64,000 bases of DNA from Rutidosis leptorrhynchoides (taxonomy: Eukaryota > Streptophyta > Magnoliopsida > Asterales > Asteraceae), in assembly GCF_046630445.1 (NCBI RefSeq), contig NC_092334.1:104479501-104543500 (forward strand), written 5' to 3'. Position 1 is the stretch's first letter, and every line of letters begins with the position of its first letter. Below are positions 1 to 9,308 of this stretch, piece after piece. The notes below the pieces were generated by a model that was not told where the DNA came from, ran no database searches, and saw only the letters and a list, made by a program, of their open reading frames with translations. The position numbers and the translations under genes were made by a program.

Positions 1-398
1 TTAAATATAGTGTATCAATATCTTAATATGATACATATATATTTAGTAGACGTTATCATGACGATAATCGTTATATATATCATTTCGAGTTTCTTAACTT
101 ATTAATCTCATTTCTTATGTATATCACACATTGTTAATATACTTAGTAAGATACTTACTCATCATAATCTCATGTCAACCATATATATATGTCTATATAT
201 ACCACAACATGTAGTTTTTACAATTTTGTAACGTTCGTGGATCGCCGGTCAACTTGGGTGATCAATTGTCTATATGAAACTTATTTCATTTATTCAAGTC
301 TTAACAAGTTTAATTGCTTAACAAGTTGGAAACATTTAGTCATGTAAATATCAATCTCAATTAATATATATAAACATGGAAAAGTTCGGGTCACTACA
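1..398 (-). repeat. G1 3' LTR, beginning only
   Basis: This is the start of the 3' LTR in element direction: it begins TGTAGTGACCCG at base 398 and runs left off the window. It aligns base for base with 12374-12769, with about ten substitutions counted by eye (roughly 97-98% identity), so G1 is not a very recent insertion. Confidence 0.92.
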
Positions 399-436
399 GT
401 ACCTACCCGTTAAATAAATTTCGTCCCGAAATTTTA
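399..436 (-). other. G1 polypurine tract region and end of pol
   Basis: On the minus strand this stretch holds TTTCGGGACGAAATTT followed by AACGGGTAGGTAC directly against the LTR start, the position of the plus-strand primer in LTR elements. The pol reading frame ends with a stop at 434-436. The bases CGGGT of the tract can pair with ACCCG just inside the LTR. Confidence 0.75.
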
Positions 437-1223
437 AGCTGTTGAAGGTGTTGATGAATCTTCTGGAAATAGATGTGGGTATTTCTTCTTCATCTCATCT
501 TCACACTCCCAGATGAACTCGGGTCCTCTGCGAGCATTCCATCGAACCTTAACAATCGGTATCTTGTTTTTGCTTAAGTCTCTTAGCCTCACGATCCATT
601 ATTTCGACGGGTTCTTCAATGAATTGAAGTTTTTCATTGATTTGTATTTCGTCCAACGGAATAGTGACATCTTCTTTAGCAAAACATTTCTTTAAATTCG
701 AGACGTGGAAAGTGTTATGTACAGCCGCGAGTTGTTGAGGTAGCTCCAGTTGGTAAGCTACTGGTCCGACACGATCTATAATCTTGAATGGTCCAATGTA
801 CCTTGGATTTAGTTTCCCCCGTTTACTAAATCGAACAACGCCTTTCCAAGGTGAAATCTTAAGCATGACCATTTCTCCAATTTCAAACTCTATATCATTT
901 CTTTTACTATCCGCGTAGCTCTTTTGTCGACTCTGGGCGGTTTTCAATCGTTGTTGAATTTAGATGATTTTCTCGGTAGTTTCTTGTATTATCTCCGGAC
1001 CCGTAATCTGTCTATCCCCCACTTCATTCCAACAAATAGGAGACCTGCACTTTCTACCATAAAGTGCCTCAAACGGCGCCATCTCAATACTAGAATGATA
1101 ACTGTTGTTGTAGGGAAATTCTGCTAACGGTAGGTGTCGATCCCAACTGTTTCCGAAATCAATAACACATGCTCATAGTATGTCTTCAAGCGTTTGTATC
1201 GTCATTTCGCTCTGTCCATTAGT
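434..1223 (-). pseudogene. G1 integrase C-terminal part and chromodomain, broken
   Basis: The 132-residue block at 549-947 has the Ty3/gypsy integrase tail motifs KISPWKGVVRF and NPRYIGPFKI and an HVSNLKKC box. A +1-type shift near 550 moves into a second frame that ends at 434-436 and holds a chromodomain-like segment (VRWN, then GPEFIWE). Between 948 and 1223 the frame contains further stops, including one directly after AYHP at 1221-1223, where the family usually has Gln, and one near 958-960. The first fits CAA to TAA decay. The chromodomain is the part that in chromoviruses guides insertion to marked chromatin. This copy cannot make it as one protein. Confidence 0.85.
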
Positions 1224-2666
1224 TTATGGATGATAGGCAGTACTCATGTCTAGACGAGTCCCCAATGCTTGTTGCAACATCTGCCAGAACCTTGAAACAA
1301 ATCTACCATCCCTATCAGAGATAATAGAGACGGGTATTCCATGTCTGGAGACAACCTCCTTCAAATACAACCACGCCAACTTCTCCATTTTGTCATCTTC
1401 TCTCATTGGCAGGAAGTGTGCTGACTTGGTGAGACGATCAACTATTACCCAAATAGTATCATAACCACTTGCAGTCCTTGGCAATTTAGTAATGAAATCC
1501 ATGGTAATGTTTTCCCATTTCCATTTCAGGATTTCAGGTTGTTGTAGTAGACCTGATGGTTTTTGATGTTTAGCTTTGACCTTAGAACACGTCAAACATT
1601 CTCCTACATATTTAGCAATATCGGCTTTCATACCCGGCCACCAAAAGTATTTCTTGAGATCTTTATACATCTTCCCCGCTCCGGGATGTATTGAATATCT
1701 GGTTTTATGTGCTTCCTTAAGTGCCATTTCTCTCACATCTCCAAACCTTGGTATCCAAATTCTATCAGCCCTATATCGGGTTCCGTCTTCCCGAATATTA
1801 AGATGTTTCTCTGATCCTTTGGGTATCTCATTCTTCAACTTTCCTTCTTTTACAACCCCCTGTTGCGCCTCCTTTATTTGAGTAGTAAGGTTAGTACGAA
1901 TAATTATATTCATAGCTTTTACCCGTATAGGTTCTCTGTCCTTTCTACTCAAAGCGTCAGGTACCACATTCGCCTTCCCCGGGTGGTATCGAATCTCAAA
2001 ATCATAATCATTCAATAGTTCAATCCACCTGCGTTGTCTCATATTCAGTTGCTTCTGATTAAATATATGTTGGAGACTTTTGTGGTCGGTATATATAATA
2101 CTTTTGACTCCATATAAATAATGCCTCCAAGTATTTAATGCAAAAACAACAGCACCCAATTCCAAATCGTGAGTTGTATAATTTTGCTCGTGAATCTTCA
2201 ATTGTCTAGACGCATAAGCAATCACCTTCATTCGTTGCATTAATACACAACCGAGACCTTGCTTTGATGCGTCACAATAAATTACAAAATCATCATTCCC
2301 TTCAGGCAATGACAATATAGGTGCCGTAGTTAGCTTTTTCTTCAATAACTGAAACGCCTTCTCTTGTTCATCCTTCCATTCAAATTTCTTCCCTTTATGC
2401 GTTAATGCAGTCAAGGGTTTTGCTATTTTGGAGAAATCTTGGATGAATCTTCTGTAGTAACCAGCCAATCCTAAAAATTGACGTATATGCTTCGGAGTTT
2501 TTGGGGTTTCCCACTTTTCAACCGTTTCGATCTTTGCCGGGTCCACCTGGATACCTTCTTTGTTCACTATGTGACCGAGGAATTGAACTTCTTCCAACCA
2601 AAATGCACACTTTGAAAACTTAGCGTACAGTTTTTCTTTCCTCAATACTTCTAGCACTTTTCTCAA
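1224..2666 (-). pseudogene. G1 RT end, RNase H and integrase core
   Basis: A 480-residue open stretch. Residues 1-60 are the RT tail ([26 protein letters not shown]). Residues 120-245 are RNase H ([26 protein letters not shown]). Residues 310-365 are the HHCC zinc region ([16 protein letters not shown]). From about 385 comes the integrase core, with MDFITKLP and SDRDGRF giving two of the three DDE acidic residues. The third lies past the stop at 1221-1223, in GQSE. The ORF begins just past a frameshift, so its first Met is not a real start. It is part of a pol polyprotein, not a separate gene. Confidence 0.92.
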
Positions 2667-2736
2667 ATGTTCTTCGTGCTCTTGATCATTCTTTGAGTAA
2701 ATAAGTATGTCATCGATGAAAACCGTGACAAACTTG

Positions 2737-4144
2737 TCAAGATATGGCCCACACTCGGTTCATAAGGTCCATGAACACAGCTGGTGCATTAGTCAATCCA
2801 AACGGCATAACCATAAACTCGTAATGACCATAACGCGTCCTAAAAGCAGTTTTTGGAATATCATCCTCCTTTACTCGCATTTGATGATATCCAGAACGTA
2901 AATCGATTTTCGAATAAACCGACGAGCCTTGTAGTTGATCAAATAAGTCGTCAATTCTCGGCAGTGGATAACGGTTTTTGATGGTGAGTTTATTCAACTC
3001 TCTGTAGTCAATACACAACCTAAATGTACCATCCTTCTTCTTGACAAACAAAACAGGAGCTCCCCTTGGTGATGCGCTTGATCGAATGAAACCACATTCT
3101 AATAGTTCTTGCAGTTGGCTTTGCAGTTCTTTCATCTCGCTGGGTGCGAGTCTGTAAGGAGCACGAGCTATTGGTGCAGCTCCTGGTACAAGATCTATTT
3201 GAAATTCAACAGATCGATGTGGTGGTAGTCCCGATAATTCTTTCGGAAATACATCGGAAAATTCTTTTGCGACGGGAACATCATTGATGCTCTTTTCTTC
3301 AGTTTGTACTTTCTCAACTTGTGCTAGAACATCATAGCAACCTTTTCTTATTAGTTTTTGTGCCTTCAAATTACTAATAAGATGTAGCTTCGTATTGCCC
3401 TTTTCTCCGTACACCATTAAGGGTTCTCCTTCTTCTCGTACAATGCGAATTGCATTTTTGTAACATACGATCTCTGCTTTCATCTCCTTCAGCCAGTCCA
3501 TGTCAACTATTACATCAAAACTCCCTAACTCTACTGGTATCAAATCAATCTTAAATATTTCGCTACCCAGTTTAATTTCTCGATTCCGGCATATATAATC
3601 TGCTGAAATTAATTTACCGTTTGCTAATTCGAGTAAAAATTTACTATCCAACGGCGCCAATGGACAACTTAATTTAGCACAAAAATCTTTACTCATATAG
3701 CTTCTATCAGCACCCGAATCAAATAAAACGTAAGCAGATTTATTGTCAATAAGAAACGTACCCGTAACAAGTTCCGGGTCTTCCTGTGCCTCTGCCGCAT
3801 TAATATTGAAAACTCTTCCGCGGCCTTGTCCATTCGTGTTCTCCTGGTTCGGGCAATTTCTAATAATGTAGCCCGATTTTCCACATTTATAACAAACTAC
3901 ATTGGCATAACTTGCTCCGGTACTACTTGCTCCGCCATTACTCGTTCTGACACCATTTGTTCCTTTCGTTCTGTTAACCCCTGGTCCGTAGACCTCACAC
4001 TTCGCCGCGCTATGACCATTTCTTTTACACTTGTTGCAAAATTTGGTGCAGAACCCCGAGTGATACTTTTCACAACTTTGGCCTAGCTGCTTCTGATTGT
4101 TGTTGTTGTTGCGATTGTTATTGTTGTTGGGATGATTGTTGTAG

Positions 4145-4175
<31 letters not shown>

Positions 4176-4470
4176 GCCGTTTGTTGTAGTTGTGATTGAT
4201 GTTGTGATTGTTGGGATAGTTGTTGTTGTATTGGTGACTCTTATCACCGTTTTCCTCCCACTTTTTTTTGACTAGCTTCACGTTGGCCTCTTCGGTCGCC
4301 TGTTCTTTAATTCTTCCCTCAATCTGGTTCACTAGTTTGTGAGCTATTCTACATGCTTTTTGTATAGAGGCAGGCTCGTGTGAACTTATATCTTCTTGGA
4401 TTCTCTCTGGTAACCCTTTCACAAACGCGTCAATCTTCTCTTCCTCATATTCGAACGCTCTCGGACACAA
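2737..4470 (-). pseudogene. G1 gag end, protease and RT first half
   Basis: A 577-residue stretch. The N-terminal part is the end of the gag capsid region ([20 protein letters not shown]), then an Asn-rich run encoded by GTT/AAC repeats at about 4095-4210, then a zinc knuckle [14 protein letters not shown] in which the usual His is Tyr. The protease site is FDSGAD. RT follows with CIDYRELNK and [10 protein letters not shown]. The frame closes after MNRV through what looks like a two-base loss, so the catalytic FIDD box lies in another frame around 2700-2725 and RT is dead. Loss of the zinc-binding His is a second inactivating change. Confidence 0.92.
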
Positions 4471-4581
4471 TAGGCATAATTCTGTGAATCGTCTTTCGTA
4501 CGAAGTAATATCAAATCCATGTGTTCGTAACCCTCTAAGTTCTGACTTGAGCTTATTGACCTCGGTACTGGGACGATACTT

Positions 4582-4992
4582 CTAGTTCATCAAGTGCTTG
4601 AATGCTGAGCACGGTAGCGCGTAAGCAGCATCTTGTCCCACTTGCTCTAGATAGGTATTCCACCATGTTAACGCAATACCTGTGAAGGTATGCGTAGCGT
4701 ACTGCACTTTGTCTCCTTCGGCACACTTACTTATGGCAAACACCGATTCAAATTTCTCGGTCCACTGTTTCAATCCGATTGGTCCTTCGGTCCCATCAAA
4801 TTCTGAAGGTTTGCAGGCAGTGAATTCCTTGTAGGAGCATCCTACACGATTTCTTGTGCCGTTAGCTGTATTGCTAGATTCAGAGTTATTGTTGGTATGT
4901 AGCCCGGCCTGTACTGCGGCTATGTTTGAAGCAAGAAAGGCACAAAATTCCTCTTCGCTCATATTCAAGGTGTGTCGAGTAGTCGGTGCCAT
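4582..4992 (-). pseudogene. G1 gag N-terminal part, closed by a stop
   Basis: ATG at 4992 opens a gag with the plant chromovirus capsid landmarks: FDGTEGPIGLKQWTEKFE and ALTWWNTYLEQVG. A second in-frame ATG at 5028 adds 12 residues; the inner one gives the more usual N-terminus (MAPTTRH). The frame stops at about 4580 after HLMN, yet capsid-like sequence continues downstream to 4470, so the stop splits one gag. It would normally build the virus-like particle and bind RNA. Confidence 0.88.
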
Positions 4993-5028
4993 TTCCTTCA
5001 AAATAGTCAAATGAAACAAGTTAATCAT

Positions 5029-5315
5029 ACAGAATATTAAGAGTAGTCAATAGTATCTCGTAGCATAATATGAACTCATTTGTAAAATCTTTTTCTTCAT
5101 ATTAGCGTTTTATAAGTTTAAATTCGGGTACTACCTACCCGTTAAGTTCATACTTAGTAGCTAATATACAATTCAACTACTACAATTCCATATGAAAAAC
5201 TGATTATAATAATATATCACATACAAATATTCTTCAAACTTACAACTTCGCTATATTACATATAACATGAAATATAGTACACTATGATACAGGACAGTTT
5301 TGAAGATAAATCTAG
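5029..5315 (-). promoter_or_regulatory. G1 spacer before gag with PPT-like hairpin
   Basis: There is no ORF here. At 5125-5141 the minus strand reads CGGGTAGGTAGTACCCG, a 6-bp stem (CGGGTA/TACCCG) preceded by TTAA. Its purine half repeats the tract that sits against the 3' LTR at about 399-413. It lies about 130 bases upstream of the gag start. G3 carries the same motif at 25361-25377. Confidence 0.6.
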
Positions 5316-5720
5316 TTAATACGCAAGTTGTTTAGCAAAGGAAATAAAGACATGTGACGATCGCTCCAAATCCATATGGACGAACACGTCATTCATTGAT
5401 TCCATTGCGAGGTATTTGACCTCTATATGATACGTTTTGTAAACATTGCATTCTTTTGAAAAGGCATACCATAAATGAATATTTAATTCCAAGGTTTTCG
5501 ACATCTGATGATTTCTACATATAGACAACCACCGTAAATAATAGTTTACAATAATACTTCCGTTGACAATGCAGTCAAAATAGATACATGATGATGGTTT
5601 TGTGAATGCAACGTTTTCTTGAATAAAGCATGCAAGACTCCATGCACATAGCTTGTATAACATGTAAGCAAACAGCGGAAGACTTCTAGGGAACCTGAGA
5701 ATAAACATGCTAACAAGTGT

Positions 5721-5734
5721 CAACACAAAGGTTG
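5721..5734 (-). promoter_or_regulatory. Conserved LTR hairpin, S1 copy
   Basis: On the minus strand the motif is CAACCTTTGTGTTG, flanked by ACTCAC and GACAC. It forms a CAAC/GTTG stem, and TTTATTCTCAGG follows about 15 bases downstream. It is the weakest member of the set described under findings. Confidence 0.5.
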
Positions 5735-6124
5735 GTGAGTTCATAGTTTTAGTGTTTCGCATAATCTGTATATAAAAGTGGATTACAAGATTTCAGTTGT
5801 TTCATTCAGAAATGTTTATCAAAATATTCTACGAAATTGAGCACCCTGGTAACTAAACTTAACGTATATATAATTTATACCCTTTGTATAATCATCTTAA
5901 TAATACACGCAAACCAACGTGTACGCTTCTCAAATAGCATACGTCCGTTAAAAGGCTAGTGCTCTAGCTCGGACGGGGATATCAAGCCCTATGGATCCAT
6001 ATATAACTACTCGCGCCCACCAGTTCTTATAACCGGCAGTTACTAGTTACCAAAGCTAAGGGATTTTCGGTTCAAACTCAGTGTAGAATTTAATATGTAC
6101 TTGTATCCATTGTGTTTAAAATAA

Positions 6125-6395
6125 AGTGCATGTATTCTCAGCCCAAAAATATAGATTGCAAAAGCAATTAAAAAGGGAGCATATGAAACTCACGCATATA
6201 AATATTGTATATCGGTTAATAAAGCATTTGCATGTATTCTCAGCCCAAAAATGTAGAGAGTAAAAGGGATCTTATGAAACTCACGCATATAAATCTGGTA
6301 TTTTCAGTATTTATAAACAGTCGCATGTATTCTCAGCCCAAAAATATATTGAGTAAAAGGGATCATATGAAACTCACTGTTTAATATTGATATAC
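6125..6395 (-). repeat. Three tandem copies of an LTR module of about 95 bp
   Basis: GCATGTATTCTCAGCCC occurs at about 6129, 6233 and 6322, each followed by an A/G-rich block and ATGAAACTCAC. S2, G1 and G3 LTRs have one or two copies of the same module (for example 20710-20800 and 10087-10145). Confidence 0.8.
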
Positions 6396-6645
6396 AATAT
6401 TGTAGAAAAGCACGTAGACGCATCGGAGATGATAAACACGAGATTTGCTTCACAAAAATACCCCCGAACATTACCCATAACCTCCTTGGTAATAACCCAT
6501 ATTTTCCTTAGCTCTAGCTCGCTTGGAACTCGTTTTGAAAATTACTTGGACAGCACTCCGTCGTAATATTTTATGTACATTATTATTTTTGTATCGTAAA
6601 AATAATAACACTAATAATAAAAATAATAAGATTAATAATAATCTT

Positions 6646-6646
<1 letters not shown>

Positions 6647-6724
<78 letters not shown>
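6647..6724. repeat. (AAT)n microsatellite in S1
   Basis: About 25 uninterrupted AAT units. The predicted poly-Asn peptide across it is an artefact of the repeat. Confidence 0.95.
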
Positions 6725-6725
<1 letters not shown>

Positions 6726-6798
6726 TTATACGGAGTAATATATGTGAAAAAAAATGGAACGAATTCGACTGAATTTATAGATGTTTTCTGGATCCAGC

Positions 6799-6850
6799 CT
6801 CCATGCGATCGCATGGAGTTTCTTTGGTATGCTCATGCGATCGCATGAGC
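6799..6850. repeat. Pair of perfect 20-bp palindromes
   Basis: CTCCATGCGATCGCATGGAG (6799-6818) and GCTCATGCGATCGCATGAGC (6831-6850) are each perfectly self-complementary and share the core CATGCGATCGCATG, with different but still complementary ends. The LTR S2 has the same pair at 18749-18797. Confidence 0.95.
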
Positions 6851-8489
6851 TTAAATGACAGCTCACATTTGATTTGTTTTGTAGTTCGTCGACATAATTA
6901 AATATTAATATAATATATATAATTTATATAATTAATTATATATTATATTAAATTCACGTGCATAGTTGATTTGTAATTTTCGTTCCGATAAGTCGTACGT
7001 CATCACTCGACTTATGTCCCGGTTCCGGTTTCTCGAACGCATTTTTGTACGCTTAGAAAACTAGTACTTTTCGTTTTGTGACTCGTACCTTTGTCACAAT
7101 ATAACTTAAATTATCCCTAAATTATATCACTCAAGTTATAACTTATACATTTGAGTGTTTTGGTCATTTACTTCTATAAATCATTGTCTCGCTATTTGTT
7201 AAAATACATTTTAAAATAGTGGTTTTACTGTAGCAATGCACTGTAGCAAAGTCAATTTCACTGTAGCAAATAGTGATTTTCGAAAACACTGTAGCATTTT
7301 GAGTAATGTGGCAATTTGAAAACACTGTAGCAAATTAGTGTTTTACTGGTTCATCTTAAACGTTTTAGTTAACTTATCTAAATATCAATCGAATCAATAA
7401 TCGAATGTTATTATCGTTTACTAAATAACTTGAAATCATATATATTCATATAGATATATAAACCAATAAGTTTAATGTACGGTATCATGCAATTAAAACT
7501 TTGTTACATTTTCAAGTTATAGTATATATATGTATCTATTTACATATAATGGTTCGCGAATCGTTGAGAATAACCGAAAGGTATTTGAATAGTTCAAAAA
7601 TTTTGAGATTCAGTTTTACAGACTTTGCTTATCGTGTCGGAAATGTTAATCATACAAAGATTAAGTTTAAATTTGATCAGAAATTTCCGGGTCATCACAA
7701 GACACGTAATTCATAAGTCCAGAAACAAGTCATGCATTCTGGTTTTACTAAGACGACTTCCCATCCTGGGTCTTGTGGAAAATAACCGTTATGACCATTG
7801 GCTAGGCAGCATGTTGTAATGTCGTCAAAAGGACGAGGGTTTCGTAATGTCCAACAGCCCCGTAATAATCTAAAAACATTGTTTCTCACCCCAACTACTG
7901 AATCCGTCACTTGTGGGAAAGTTTTATTTAAAAGCTGCAATCCGATGTTCTTTTTCTCACTTTGGTAAGAAGCGAACATCACTAACCCGTAAGCATAACA
8001 TGCTTCTTTATGTTGCATGTTAGAAGCTCTTTCTAATTCACGAAATCCTATGTTGGGATATGTTGAGTCAAAATAGGTTCTTAACCCGTAGCGTAAAATT
8101 GCATTTGGGTTCCCTGCATTTAACGCTTTAAAGAAAACACGGCGTAACTTAAAGTCTCCCCAATGTGATATACCCCACCTATCAAAGGAAAGCCTTTTAT
8201 AAACTAAGGCATTTCCGGAAAGTCTTTCAAATGTTTGACAAGTTAATTTCGCCATAACTAAATGTGCTGATGAATTCTGACCGACTCTAGACAAGATTTC
8301 CTCAATCATATCCTCTGGTAGGTCTTCTAAAATATTCGGTTGTCTACCCTTAACGTCCATTTTGTTTTTATACTGTAAAATAGACAAGGATTAGATTCGT
8401 AATAACAAACAATACAAGCAATTTTTACATAGAACATAAAAGTATAAGCATACTACAATATATTTATTACACAACATGCTCACACCCCT

Positions 8490-9116
8490 CTAATCTGAAT
8501 CACTGGTTTCTTCTTCTTCGGACTTGGTTCTTTTTCCTAATTTTATAGGGATATATGATGTTCCTCTAATACGAGCCATCGTTTTCCACATTGGTTTAGA
8601 AAAACCTGGTGGTTTAGAGGTTCCCGGGTTATTGTCACGATATTGAAAATACGGGTGTTGACGGTACATATAAAGTTCATCGGGGTCGGAATCAGATTTC
8701 TCTATTTTGATGCCTTTTCCCTTATTATTTTCTTTTGCCTCATTAAATTGGGTCGGGGTAATTTCTATAACATTATCGGAATCCTCATCAGGATCCGATT
8801 CATCGGAAAATTGGTAATTTTCCCAATATTTTGCTTCCTTAGTGGAAACACCATTGACCATTATTAACTTTGGTCCATTGGTTGAGGATTTTCTTTTATT
8901 TGACCGGTTTTCTGTAGTTCCTACTATTCCCCCCTCCGGAACCTCTTCTTCTTCCGGTTCCTCTTCTTCTGGTTCCTCTTCTTCCGGTTTCGTTTCCTCT
9001 TCTTCCGGTTCTTCGGGAACTTGTGAATCTTGCCAATATATATTCGAATCTTCGTTATTATTAGGTGAGTCAATGGGATTTTGTGCTAGAGGTAGACATC
9101 TATCACACAATATCAA
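8490..9116 (-). CDS. Acidic ORF carried by G1, function unknown
   Basis: A 208-residue ORF that I do not recognise. After a short Cys-containing start (CDRCLPLAQNPID) it has a run of Glu/Pro repeats (about residues 30-60), a basic patch (NRSNKRKSS), and several Asp/Ser clusters ending EEEETSDSD. No transmembrane segment or catalytic motif is visible; a disordered nuclear or nucleic-acid-associated protein is a guess. It is the first ORF after the G1 primer site (about 180 bases on) and ends 102 bases before the F-box ORF. That gap holds a good splice-acceptor-like stretch (TGTCTATTTTACAG on the minus strand just before the F-box ATG), so the two could be exons of one transcript. It has no internal stop, unlike gag and pol of the same element. 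Confidence 0.6.
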   Translation of the reverse strand: MILCDRCLPLAQNPIDSPNNNEDSNIYWQDSQVPEEPEEEETKPEEEEPEEEEPEEEEVPEGGIVGTTENRSNKRKSSTNGPKLIMVNGVSTKEAKYWENYQFSDESDPDEDSDNVIEITPTQFNEAKENNKGKGIKIEKSDSDPDELYMYRQHPYFQYRDNNPGTSKPPGFSKPMWKTMARIRGTSYIPIKLGKRTKSEEEETSDSD

Positions 9117-9294
9117 ACATGTTAAGAGATTAATATATCACATAATATTTACATGTTAATAATATATAGTTTCCAACAAAAATGTTAAGCAATCATTTTT
9201 AAAGAAAACAAGGTCGAAGTCCAGACTCACTAATGCATCCTAACAAACTCGATAAGACACACTAATGCAAATTTTCTGGTTCTCTAAGACCAAC

Positions 9295-9306
9295 GCTCGG
9301 ATACCA
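9295..9306 (-). other. G1 primer binding site
   Basis: The minus strand reads TGGTATCCGAGC two bases after the end of the 5' LTR. It matches the plant initiator tRNA-Met site TGGTATCAGAGC with one change. Confidence 0.85.
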
Positions 9307-9308
9307 AC

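Larger units (their letters stand above)
5353..7699 (-). mobile_element. S1: solo LTR with agaca target duplication
   Basis: The segment starts TGTGACGATC, ends GGTCATCACA on the plus strand, and is flanked by agaca at 5348-5352 and 7700-7704. It has no primer site or PPT at its ends, so it is a solo LTR of 2347 bp left by LTR-LTR recombination. Read on the minus strand it begins TGTGATGACCCGGAAATTTC like G3, and it shares long stretches with S2 (for example 6900-7100 against 18390-18560). It holds three tandem promoter-like modules (6125-6395), an (AAT)n tract and two perfect palindromes. Confidence 0.93.
5316..8387 (-). pseudogene. F-box protein (At1g67623-like type), split by a solo LTR
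   Basis: ATG at 8387 (or 8360) opens a 230-residue protein. Residues about 20-60 form an F-box (NILEDLPEDMIEEILSRV), the part that binds SKP1 in SCF ubiquitin ligases. Residues about 90-160 have the Sel1-like pattern of plant At1g67623-type F-box proteins (GNPNAILRYG, HKEACYAYG), and the C-terminus is Cys-rich. The frame is interrupted at codon about 228 by solo LTR S1. Across the duplicated agaca site the frame resumes at 5347 and ends at a stop at 5316-5318, giving a natural tail of about 11 residues. With the LTR in place translation stops at once in the LTR. The gene lies between the G1 primer site and gag, in the same direction as gag, so it is cargo of the retrotransposon. Its only upstream neighbour is the acidic ORF, 102 bases away. 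Substrate is unknown. Confidence 0.82.

Noticed and set aside
6523..6738. Poly-Asn ORF (also 22075-22263)
   Set aside because: Translation of an AAT/ATT microsatellite.
6799..6850. GCGATCGC as the HIP1 octamer of cyanobacteria
   Set aside because: The window is clearly plant; the motif is part of longer LTR palindromes.
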